NCBI GenBank assembly: GCA_012841995.1
Contig: DUTQ01000167.1
Location: forward strand, 1-7,426
Reading direction: 5' to 3'
Source: Thermoanaerobacterales bacterium
GTDB lineage: Bacteria > Bacillota > Thermosediminibacteria > Thermosediminibacterales > Tepidanaerobacteraceae
DNA length: 7,426 nucleotides
Shown here: piece by piece, positions 1 through 5,436 of the stretch
Position numbering within the stretch: the first letter of the stretch is position 1
How the letters are laid out: the number at the start of each line of letters is the position of its first letter
Notes under the pieces: generated by a model
What the model was told of the DNA's origin: nothing
Database searches by the model: none
Seen by the model: only the letters and a program-made list of their open reading frames with translations
Position numbers and translations under genes: made by a program

Positions 1-12
1 GAAATATTATAT

Positions 13-45
13 CATATATCACGGGGACGGTTCTTGTGATATATG
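13..45. repeat. REP-like palindromic element
   Basis: Perfect 10-bp inverted arms (CATATATCAC at 13-22, GTGATATATG at 36-45) enclose the 13-nt loop GGGGACGGTTCTT. The GGGGACGGTTCT core inside a short palindrome resembles a dispersed repeat that I recall from many Firmicute genomes, often near Y1-type (REP-associated) transposases. No transposase is visible here. It lies just beyond the terminator of the leftward operon, a usual location for intergenic REP-like copies. Whether it is repeated in this genome cannot be seen from one window. Confidence 0.5.
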
Positions 46-70
46 CGGAAAAATTCCTACGTTAAAGCAT

Positions 71-100
71 AAAAAAAACCTGCCAAAAAAATCGGCAGGT
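71..100 (-). terminator. Intrinsic terminator of the leftward operon
   Basis: Read on the minus strand, the 7-bp stem ACCTGCC/GGCAGGT (arms 94-100 and 78-84) has a T-rich loop and is followed at once by a run of eight T residues (71-78 as A on the plus strand). It begins 24 bases past the stop codon of the last substrate-binding protein gene. The operon therefore ends inside this window with no transporter membrane genes after it. Confidence 0.9.
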
Positions 101-123
101 GTATTAAAATTGCAAAACAATTT

Positions 124-1185
124 TTACTGACCCACGTCACCACTCACAATTTCTTCGATTTCCTCTGGGGGCAACTCATAATCAAAGAAATGCTTATAAA
201 AATCTTTTACCTCTTTATTTAAGTCTAAATCCTTAAACTGTTCTGGGTAGAAAGTTTTGGCTGCCCATAAAACTGTTAAAGGCTGTTCTATCGTGCGGTT
301 TGTCCATATATGAGCCCCATGAGGTGCCTTAAACACTTGATTGTTTTTAACTGCCTTTAATTGGGAAAAACGCTGATCGTTGGCTATGTCAGATACGCCC
401 TTTGGCTCACAAACTATGATGATTTCGGGATCCCAGTTTAAAAGCTGTTCGAAATCAAAACTCAAGCTGTTTCCAGTGCGCTCTATACCAGCAGTTACAC
501 TTGACCCGCCGGCGGTTTCTATCCACCATTCGGCTACATGGTGAGGCTGTACCATCCTTTCGACGCTGCAGTATAAAACTTTTACTCTTTCCTCTTCAGG
601 AATTTTTGAAACTGTATCTCTTACTTTACTTATTGTTGAGTCAAAATACTCAACATATTCTTCGGCTCTTTTTTGATTATCAAACACTTCACCTAGTACT
701 TTAACGGCTTCTTTAATATCCTCAGGATCCTTCCAAGAAAGAAATACAACAGGTATGCCGTTACTTTCAAGAGTATCGACACTTTGTGAGTTCATAGTTA
801 TGACTACATCTGGATCTGCTTTTAACATTTCCTCAATATTTGGATCTTGATCCGAATTTTGCATAACTGGTTTATCTGCAATATTTGGAGCAAAGACTGT
901 TTGATATTTCCACCTGGGTGATTGGGCAAAATCTGGCAAACCATTGACAATTTTATCTTTTTGTCCCATAGCCATAGTAATACCATTTAGGACAGGAACA
1001 GGTCCTAATGTTATTATTCGCTCAATATTTTTAGGAAGAGTAACCTCACGACCTGCCATATCTACAATAGTCCGTGTTTGTTCTTCTTCAGGTTCACTTA
1101 CAGCTGCTGGATTTTGCTGGCATCCAGAAACGAATAATAAAGATACAATCAAAAGAACAGATATAAAGATGATTCTTCTACGCAC
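124..1185 (-). CDS. Lipoprotein substrate-binding protein of an iron/cobalamin-type ABC transporter (second of a tandem pair)
   Basis: A membrane-anchored extracellular solute receptor of the FepB/BtuF (helical-backbone, type III) family, which captures siderophores, haem, corrinoids or other metal chelates for a FecCD-type permease. I chose the GTG at 1185 because GGAGGT (1198-1193) sits 7 bases upstream of it. The in-frame ATG at 1200 overlaps that ribosome binding site and has none of its own. From GTG the protein is 353 residues: Arg-rich n-region, hydrophobic segment, then lipobox VSGC with the lipidated Cys at about 22. The mature part begins with TIVDMAGREVTLP and includes the lobe signature ADPDVVI. 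The C-terminal end (WxxRxxExxLxxxWxAKxxYP, then DFYKHFFDYEL) closely matches its upstream neighbour, so the pair arose by duplication. Sequence identity between them is modest, so they may bind different ligands. It is the last gene of the operon, 22 bases after the preceding stop. The ligand cannot be read from sequence. Confidence 0.88.
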   Translation of the reverse strand: MRRRIIFISVLLIVSLLFVSGCQQNPAAVSEPEEEQTRTIVDMAGREVTLPKNIERIITLGPVPVLNGITMAMGQKDKIVNGLPDFAQSPRWKYQTVFAPNIADKPVMQNSDQDPNIEEMLKADPDVVITMNSQSVDTLESNGIPVVFLSWKDPEDIKEAVKVLGEVFDNQKRAEEYVEYFDSTISKVRDTVSKIPEEERVKVLYCSVERMVQPHHVAEWWIETAGGSSVTAGIERTGNSLSFDFEQLLNWDPEIIIVCEPKGVSDIANDQRFSQLKAVKNNQVFKAPHGAHIWTNRTIEQPLTVLWAAKTFYPEQFKDLDLNKEVKDFYKHFFDYELPPEEIEEIVSGDVGQ

Positions 1186-1207
1186 TTTAGAAACCTCCAT
1201 ATTTATT

Positions 1208-2260
1208 TTATTCTGTAGGATTTAAAAATGCTTTTACCTCATCAGAAGTCAGTTCATAGTTATAGAATTCTTTGTAAAAATCTTTAATATCTTTCTCTAG
1301 ATCTATATCGGTAAACTTATCAGGATAGAGGGTTTTGGCAAGCCATGTCATTCCAAGGATGGCTTCTGGTGAAGGCCTGTCCCACCAAAAGGTACCTACA
1401 GGGCAAAGATGAAGAGCATTGTCTTTTACAGCTTTCACATCAGCCATCTGTGGGTTATTTTTCACTTCTTCAACAGGGATAAAGCGACCTTCATTGCTGC
1501 TCAGAATCATAACTTCCGGATCCCATTCGAGAAGTTGTTCAATGGATATATCTCTAGCCTTACCTATCTCTTCTGCCACATTAATACCTCCGGCAGTTGT
1601 TATAAGATAATGGCCCCAGAAGCTGCCGCCATTTGTATGCAGCAAATCACCTAATACATAATAAACTCTTTTTCTTTCATCCTGTGGAATTTCAGAGACA
1701 TGGTCTTCAATGAGTTTTAGCCTTTCATTCCAAAAAGCTACGAGTTTTTCTGCCTCTTTTTCCTTATTTAATAGGTCTCCCATCATCTTAAATTCTTTTT
1801 TGAGCCCTTCAATATCAGCTCTTCCTGTTAGCACAGTTACAACAGGGATACCGGCCTCTTCAATCTTTTTGTTGCCTTTTTCCGAAGAAACACTTGCTAT
1901 TACAACATCAGGTTCTAACTTTAATATTTCCTCAACATTGACTTCATCAAAAGATCCTACATCAGGTACATCCGCAAAACCTGGAAGCATTTTAACCAGC
2001 TGTGGGAATCGCTGCATAGGTGGTTGAGCTACGATTTTGTCGCCCGCACCAAGTATAGCCACTTCATGGCTTGCACCGCCATAACAAGTAACAGCTATCT
2101 TTTCGACTTTTTCCGGCACTTCTACACTCTTCCCGGCCATATCAACTATAGTTTTTTTCTGTTCTTGTAGCGTTTCTTGATTATCTTGTTGGCCGCATCC
2201 GCTTAATATGGAAATGAGAAGAAGTGTCACTAAAAACAATGCGATTTTTCTTTTTTTCAT
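1208..2260 (-). CDS. Lipoprotein substrate-binding protein of an iron/cobalamin-type ABC transporter (first of a tandem pair)
   Basis: A FepB/BtuF-like receptor lipoprotein, 350 residues from the chosen start. Two in-frame ATGs exist, at 2269 and 2260. AAGTGAG lies 9 bases before the 2260 ATG but abuts the 2269 one, so 2260 is preferred, although the ribosome binding site is weak. The signal peptide starts MKKRK, has a hydrophobic core and ends in lipobox LSGC with Cys22, the same position as in the downstream paralogue. The mature protein starts TIVDMAGKSVEVP, has LEPDVVIA in the first lobe, WDPEVMIL in the second, and a C-terminal WWDRPSPEAILGMTWLAKT segment ending in DFYKEFYNYEL. Tryptophans and aromatics in the 'GTFWWDRP' stretch differ from 'GAHIWTNRT' in the paralogue, which may mean a different ligand. 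It begins within about 20 bases of the upstream DUF364 gene, which implies transcriptional and probably translational coupling. No permease or ATPase gene is adjacent. Confidence 0.88.
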   Translation of the reverse strand: MKKRKIALFLVTLLLISILSGCGQQDNQETLQEQKKTIVDMAGKSVEVPEKVEKIAVTCYGGASHEVAILGAGDKIVAQPPMQRFPQLVKMLPGFADVPDVGSFDEVNVEEILKLEPDVVIASVSSEKGNKKIEEAGIPVVTVLTGRADIEGLKKEFKMMGDLLNKEKEAEKLVAFWNERLKLIEDHVSEIPQDERKRVYYVLGDLLHTNGGSFWGHYLITTAGGINVAEEIGKARDISIEQLLEWDPEVMILSSNEGRFIPVEEVKNNPQMADVKAVKDNALHLCPVGTFWWDRPSPEAILGMTWLAKTLYPDKFTDIDLEKDIKDFYKEFYNYELTSDEVKAFLNPTE

Positions 2261-2276
2261 GATATTCATCTCACTT

Positions 2277-3104
2277 TCAATTTTTCTTAATTACAACCTT
2301 TTCGGCTGATTTTCCATAAAAATGATATCCGGAACCTGCTTCTGCAAGTATATCTAAAAGGGCATCAGGCTTTGTGACCGCCGTACCTCCTAATGCCGTC
2401 ACGTTTCGACGGAAGAAGGCATCGGGGAGCATAGTTGCAGTTGGGCCAACCACAAATACTTTGCAGTCTTTCTTTGTTTTAGCCAAGATGTCATCTAATG
2501 TATTGTTTATTAAAGTAGTGCCTGTTGATATCAAATAGTCTGCCGAAGCAATAACTTCATCAGTCTTTTCAGGAGGGACATGGTATTTTATTTCATCAGG
2601 TTTTAATGTCCGTGCATCTAGCTCTAGGATAGAAAAAGGCTTGCCGCGCTTTTTTAAGCGTTTTATATATGGAACCAATGCGCCTATAACAGCAACATTG
2701 GCATCATCTGGAAAGCATACGTCATCTAGAGGATCGCCACCAATGTTTATCGTATAATCTTTTGGCGGTTCTAGATGCCAATAAGTACTTGAAAGGGCAT
2801 TGACAACAGCTATGCCAAGAGCTTTTTTCATTGGGCTCTCAGCAAATAGATTTTCTAAAAAATAGGATATATTTCTTCCTGCAAGCTTTCCTGAAGCAGG
2901 CATTACCCGAGCAGAACTTGGACAACACACAGCTTCAGGTATGGATTTTATAGGGGTGAAACACAGACCACCCTCGCCATTTGAAAGCTTAACACCGGTA
3001 TAAAATATTCCAATAGATACTCTTTCTACGGTCAATGAGTTTATTTCATCTCCAAGCAGAGTATATAATTGATCAATCGTTTCAGTTAAGATATTTTGTG
3101 CCAT
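2277..3104 (-). CDS. DUF4213/DUF364 Rossmann-like protein, putative metal-chelate handling
   Basis: A cytoplasmic protein of 275 residues, the usual length for this two-domain family. The N-terminal half (about 1-90) corresponds to the enolase-N-like DUF4213 domain, with GGLCFTPI and a vicinal Cys60-Cys61 in AVCCPSS. The C-terminal half (about 115-260) is the DUF364 Rossmann-like domain, with VAVIGALVPYI, STGTTLINNTLDDIL, VVGPTATMLPDAFF and GYHFYGKSAEK. The one structure of this family that I know (from Desulfitobacterium hafniense) led its authors to suggest a role in heavy-metal chelation from its interdomain site. No reaction is proven. The ATG at 3104 is preceded by AAGAGGGAGAG (3123-3113). 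The gene lies 30 bases after the methyltransferase stop and runs into two metal-type solute receptors. This context fits intracellular handling or release of an imported metal complex, but that is inference. Confidence 0.85.
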   Translation of the reverse strand: MAQNILTETIDQLYTLLGDEINSLTVERVSIGIFYTGVKLSNGEGGLCFTPIKSIPEAVCCPSSARVMPASGKLAGRNISYFLENLFAESPMKKALGIAVVNALSSTYWHLEPPKDYTINIGGDPLDDVCFPDDANVAVIGALVPYIKRLKKRGKPFSILELDARTLKPDEIKYHVPPEKTDEVIASADYLISTGTTLINNTLDDILAKTKKDCKVFVVGPTATMLPDAFFRRNVTALGGTAVTKPDALLDILAEAGSGYHFYGKSAEKVVIKKN

Positions 3105-3134
3105 AGTTTTTTCTCTCCCTCTTATTAAAAAGTA

Positions 3135-4199
3135 TTAGCAACAACAGCCACAGCCACCGGATTGTTCTTCGCCATCACATGCGGCTGAGTTCTTTACTGC
3201 CATATGCAATTTTGAAGCGCCAAAGATACTTGAGATATCCTTGCAAAGTATTACATCAAAGCCTTTTTTTCCGAAAAGAGCCTTGAAATCTTCCGGATGA
3301 CAGAGTGGATGACCAAAACTCTGTAGAGATTTATCTAATTCGCCTATACCGTTGGGGCCAGCGCCACATCCGGGGCTGCAGAACCAGTGATTTGTAACTA
3401 AAAGTCCTCCCTGATTTAAACTTGAAGACAGTTTTTCAAAGATAGAATCAAGATCTTTTCGGAATTTATATAGAAGATGTGAAACCAATACGATATCATA
3501 CCCCTGTCCCCAAGAATCAGTGCAGATATCGCCACTCATAACCGATATTCTGTCTTCTAAATTGTATTTTTTAATGAATTTCTTTGTTGTATCAATAACA
3601 TGTGGTTTGTCAAAAACAGTTGCTGTAATACTGGGGTTGGCCTGGCAAAGAGCTATAGCATATAGGCCGTGACCTCCCCCAAGATCCATTACCGAATGAG
3701 CGTCTTTAAAGCCATCCCAGTTGGCGACAGCCTGAGTAACTCCCTGCAGTTCTCCTCTTAGCGAGCGCTGTCCAAGACTTGAAAGGAAATCATCATTGGG
3801 GCCTGCAAAAAAGCCGGTATTATCTGGTTTTTGTTTCTTTAATGTATCGGTAAGATTGTCCCATTGAGAGCCAGATTTCCCAAACATTTTAAACCAATCA
3901 CCTTGATAACTGGTACTGCCTTTTACAAAAAAGCTTTCAGCCAACTGACTGTTTTTGAAACTATCGTCTTGCTGCTCCAATAACCCAAGATCTACCAGGG
4001 CTTGAAGGAAACTTCTTGAAAACATGCCGTTGAAATCACATCCTTCAACTATTTCCTCTCTTTTTGCCTGTCCCTTTTGATGTAGCCAATCAAACAAACC
4101 CATTTGTAGAGCTGTTTCTACAACCTTATAATTTTTAAAACCGTTTACAATCTGATCAATTTCTTCTACTCCATTTGGGAGTACAAAATCTTTTAACAT
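3135..4199 (-). CDS. SAM-dependent O-methyltransferase-type protein with cysteine-rich C-terminal tail
   Basis: 354 residues. The N-terminal part (about 15-100) looks like the winged-helix dimerisation domain of class I O-methyltransferases (VETALQMGLFDWL, then a helix-rich DLGLLEQ segment). The SAM-binding Rossmann domain follows, with motif I DLGGGHG at 172-178, an acidic residue in FDKPH (Asp197) for the ribose, GDI at 223-225 and the post-motif LLVTNHW at 266-272. The family (Pfam Methyltransf_2 type) methylates O, N or other nucleophiles on small molecules. The substrate cannot be told here, and the classical plant-type catalytic HDW is not seen; the corresponding strand reads SHLLYKF. 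The last 15 or so residues are an extension beyond the fold, rich in Gly and Cys and ending GGCGCCC at the stop. Further cysteines lie at 274, 278, 300 and 341. The ATG at 4199 has GGAGG (4211-4207) 7 bases upstream. It is the first gene of the operon, under the promoter at 4301-4329. Confidence 0.85.
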   Translation of the reverse strand: MLKDFVLPNGVEEIDQIVNGFKNYKVVETALQMGLFDWLHQKGQAKREEIVEGCDFNGMFSRSFLQALVDLGLLEQQDDSFKNSQLAESFFVKGSTSYQGDWFKMFGKSGSQWDNLTDTLKKQKPDNTGFFAGPNDDFLSSLGQRSLRGELQGVTQAVANWDGFKDAHSVMDLGGGHGLYAIALCQANPSITATVFDKPHVIDTTKKFIKKYNLEDRISVMSGDICTDSWGQGYDIVLVSHLLYKFRKDLDSIFEKLSSSLNQGGLLVTNHWFCSPGCGAGPNGIGELDKSLQSFGHPLCHPEDFKALFGKKGFDVILCKDISSIFGASKLHMAVKNSAACDGEEQSGGCGCCC

Positions 4200-4224
4200 A
4201 AGCTTTCCTCCAGTTTAATAGTGT

Positions 4225-4246
4225 GTTATTCACGAAGTAGAATAAC
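4225..4246 (-). other. Hairpin in the leader of the methyltransferase operon
   Basis: Arms GTTATTC (4225-4231) and GAATAAC (4240-4246) form a perfect 7-bp stem with an 8-nt loop in the roughly 95-base leader, 13 bases upstream of the GGAGG. There is no T-run behind it, so it is not a terminator. It may only stabilise the transcript. No known riboswitch motif was recognised in this leader. Confidence 0.4.
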
Positions 4247-4300
4247 GATGATAAAAAAAGAACCCAAACACAATCTAAACAAAATCATTATTCTAGTAAA

Positions 4301-4329
4301 AGTATAGCGAGCAGAAACTTTCTAGTCAA
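4301..4329 (-). promoter_or_regulatory. SigA-type promoter of the methyltransferase/DUF364/receptor operon
   Basis: On the minus strand TTGACT (4329-4324) and TATACT (4306-4301) are separated by exactly 17 bases, each box one mismatch from consensus. The expected start is near 4294, giving a leader of about 95 bases before the methyltransferase ATG. No other promoter of this quality lies inside the four-gene operon, where the gaps are 30 bases or less. Confidence 0.8.
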
Positions 4330-4336
4330 GAAGTTA

Positions 4337-4378
4337 AGATAATAATTATAGTTATAATCTCTATAATTATTATAGAGA
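4337..4378. promoter_or_regulatory. Two Fur/PerR-like palindromic boxes
   Basis: Two copies of the core ATAATnATTAT occur, at 4339-4349 and 4363-4373, with centres 24 bp apart. The second lies inside a 21-nt palindrome with perfect 10-bp arms (4358-4367 and 4369-4378) about one central T, and CTATAATTATTATAG differs from the PerR consensus TTATAATnATTATAA only at its outermost bases. The first resembles the Fur 7-1-7 consensus TGATAATnATTATCA in its core. They sit 8 bp upstream of the -35 box of the leftward operon and about 70 bp upstream of the tenA promoter. Fur-family control suits metal-related genes. The upstream location is atypical for simple repression, and an AT-rich UP element is the alternative. 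Confidence 0.5.
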
Positions 4379-4434
4379 AAAAGCATAAGGCAGCAATTAA
4401 GCGAGCCAAAGCACTAGGGAATTTTATACAACTC

Positions 4435-4450
4435 CTGTTCAAATTTTTTG
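4435..4450 (+). repeat. 16-bp direct repeat, copy 1 (tenA promoter)
   Basis: CTGTTCAAATTTTTTG is identical to 5367-5382. In both places its terminal TTG forms the first three bases of the -35 box. Its role is unknown; a shared operator or an UP-like element are possibilities. Confidence 0.65.
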
Positions 4451-4476
4451 CATTTATATACTTCTTATGTTATTAT
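4448..4476 (+). promoter_or_regulatory. Promoter of the TPP riboswitch-tenA unit
   Basis: TTGCAT (4448-4453), a 17-base spacer and TATTAT (4471-4476) preceded by TGT, which makes an extended -10. The predicted start near 4483 places the riboswitch aptamer about 20 bases into the transcript. Confidence 0.7.
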
Positions 4477-4501
4477 ATTTCAAAAGAATAAAATGTTTTT
4501 T

Positions 4502-4588
4502 GGGGAGCTGGATGATGCCGGCTGAGATAAAGACCTAATGAAGTCTTTGACCCTATCACCTGATCTGGATAATGCCAGCGGAGGGAAT
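4502..4588 (+). promoter_or_regulatory. TPP riboswitch aptamer (THI element)
   Basis: The hallmark blocks are all present: GGGG start at 4502, the pyrimidine-sensor CTGAGAT at 4522-4528, a P3 arm (AAAGAC at 4529-4534 with GTCTTT at 4543-4548), the pyrophosphate-sensor block ACCTGATCTGGATAATGCCAGCG at 4558-4580 in two pieces (ACCTGATCTGGAT, then AATGCCAGCG), and the closing GAGGGAA. Thiamin pyrophosphate binding turns off the downstream gene, here by transcription termination at 4622-4658. A possible antiterminator pairs ATGCCA (4572-4577, aptamer 3' half) with TGGCAT (4621-4626, terminator 5' arm). Confidence 0.96.
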
Positions 4589-4621
4589 ATTAAAATTAAA
4601 TCTTTTTTTAAAGACTTAATT

Positions 4622-4658
4622 GGCATAAGCCCAGATAGGGTTTATGCCTTTTGCTTTT
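4622..4658 (+). terminator. Riboswitch-controlled terminator before tenA
   Basis: An 11-bp stem (GGCATAAGCCC at 4622-4632 with GGGTTTATGCC at 4638-4648, one G-T pair) has a 5-nt loop and is followed by TTTTGCTTTT. It lies between the aptamer and the tenA ribosome binding site, so it is the expression platform of the TPP riboswitch. A second hairpin (4594-4621, AATTAA/TTAATT plus TCTTT/AAAGA) fills the gap between aptamer and terminator. Confidence 0.9.
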
Positions 4659-4685
4659 AAAATTTAAAAAAGGAGATTGGTCAAA

Positions 4686-5300
4686 ATGTTATCTAAAAAG
4701 TTATTTGATGAAAATATGGACATAGTATCAGCTTGTCTAAAGCACCCCTTCCTTCAAGGTATGGCTTCTGGTAAATTAAGAAGGGAAAAATTTGTATATT
4801 ATATGTCTCAAGATGCTTTTTATTTAAAGGCATATGCCAGAGCCTTTGCATTAGGAATAGTTAAAAGTCCTGATGAAATATCTATGAAAACATTTAAGGT
4901 CTTAATAGATGGAACCTTTGATGAATTAAATCTTCACAATAATTACTCAGAAAAATGGGGTTTTCCTTTAGATGTTACACCTGCAAAAGCCACACTAAAT
5001 TACACCGATTTTTTAATAAGAGTTGCAACTTTAGAAGATATTGCCTGCATAGCTGCAGCTACACTTCCTTGTAGTATTCTATACGCATATTTGGGAACTA
5101 AACTTGCTAAAACGTATGATCCAACAACACCCTACAAAAACTGGATCGAAACATATTCTTCTGAAGAATTTAAAAAAGGTACAAATGATTTAGAATTTAT
5201 TTTACATAAATATGGGGAAGAAAGCAGACAGATAAGAAGTAATTACAGACGAGCTATGGAGCTTGAATACGACTTTTTTGATGAAGCTTACAAGAGTTAG
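4686..5300 (+). CDS. tenA: TenA-family aminopyrimidine aminohydrolase (thiaminase II)
   Basis: A cytoplasmic all-helical enzyme that hydrolyses the amino group of aminopyrimidine breakdown products of thiamin, giving hydroxymethylpyrimidine for reuse; some members also cleave thiamin. The length of 204 residues is normal but slightly short. By comparison with Bacillus subtilis TenA (Asp44, Cys135, Glu205), the matching residues are Asp43 in the MSQDAFYL motif, Cys129 in ATLPCS and Glu194 in ELEYDFF. This makes it a complete, cysteine-containing (TenA_C) form. HPFLQG (20-25) and YKNWIETY (150-157) are also family motifs. I start at ATG 4686 because AAGGAG (4670-4675) is 10 bases upstream; a TTG at 4677 in the same frame is too close to it. 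The gene sits alone behind a TPP riboswitch, so it should be made when thiamin pyrophosphate is scarce. No thiamin transporter or thi biosynthesis gene is in the window. Confidence 0.96.
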   Translation: MLSKKLFDENMDIVSACLKHPFLQGMASGKLRREKFVYYMSQDAFYLKAYARAFALGIVKSPDEISMKTFKVLIDGTFDELNLHNNYSEKWGFPLDVTPAKATLNYTDFLIRVATLEDIACIAAATLPCSILYAYLGTKLAKTYDPTTPYKNWIETYSSEEFKKGTNDLEFILHKYGEESRQIRSNYRRAMELEYDFFDEAYKS

Positions 5301-5366
5301 TTATCAAATAATGATGGAATCTAAATATGTTATTGATGCTACAATTTGTTGTCACCGCAGCAGCAT

Positions 5367-5382
5367 CTGTTCAAATTTTTTG
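5367..5382 (+). repeat. 16-bp direct repeat, copy 2 (hydrolase promoter)
   Basis: A perfect second copy of CTGTTCAAATTTTTTG (first at 4435-4450), again ending in the TTG of a -35 box with the -10 box at the same distance (23 bases from TTG to -10). Confidence 0.65.
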
Positions 5383-5408
5383 TTTTATTATGACTTATTT
5401 GATATAAT
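5380..5408 (+). promoter_or_regulatory. Promoter of the UPF0173 hydrolase gene
   Basis: TTGTTT (5380-5385), a 17-base spacer and a consensus TATAAT (5403-5408) preceded by TGA (extended -10). The start would be near 5415, only a few bases before the GGAGG at 5421. The 136-base gap after tenA has no convincing terminator. Arms GATGCT/AGCATC (5335-5340, 5362-5367) precede a T-run, but only at a distance, so some read-through from tenA is likely. Confidence 0.7.
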
Positions 5409-5436
5409 AATCAAAAAAGTGGAGGTTTTTGATTTT

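Noticed and set aside
501..2027. Plus-strand open frames inside the two receptor genes (501-704, 944-1225, 1409-1654, 1710-2027)
   Set aside because: All are antisense to lipoprotein genes with clear family motifs; their composition is a mirror of the coding strand.
3135..3137. Selenocysteine readthrough at the Cys-rich methyltransferase end
   Set aside because: The stop is TAA, not TGA, so the tail cannot continue as a selenoprotein.
5335..5381. Terminator between tenA and the hydrolase gene
   Set aside because: The GATGCT/AGCATC stem has a 21-nt interior with only a weak inner stem, and the T-run starts about 9 bases after it. It is too weak to call.
5263..5436. Upstream open extension of the hydrolase frame, overlapping tenA
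   Set aside because: The family-conserved N-terminus begins at 5437, which has a good GGAGG. The extension overlaps tenA, contains the promoter at 5380-5408 and has no conserved content.
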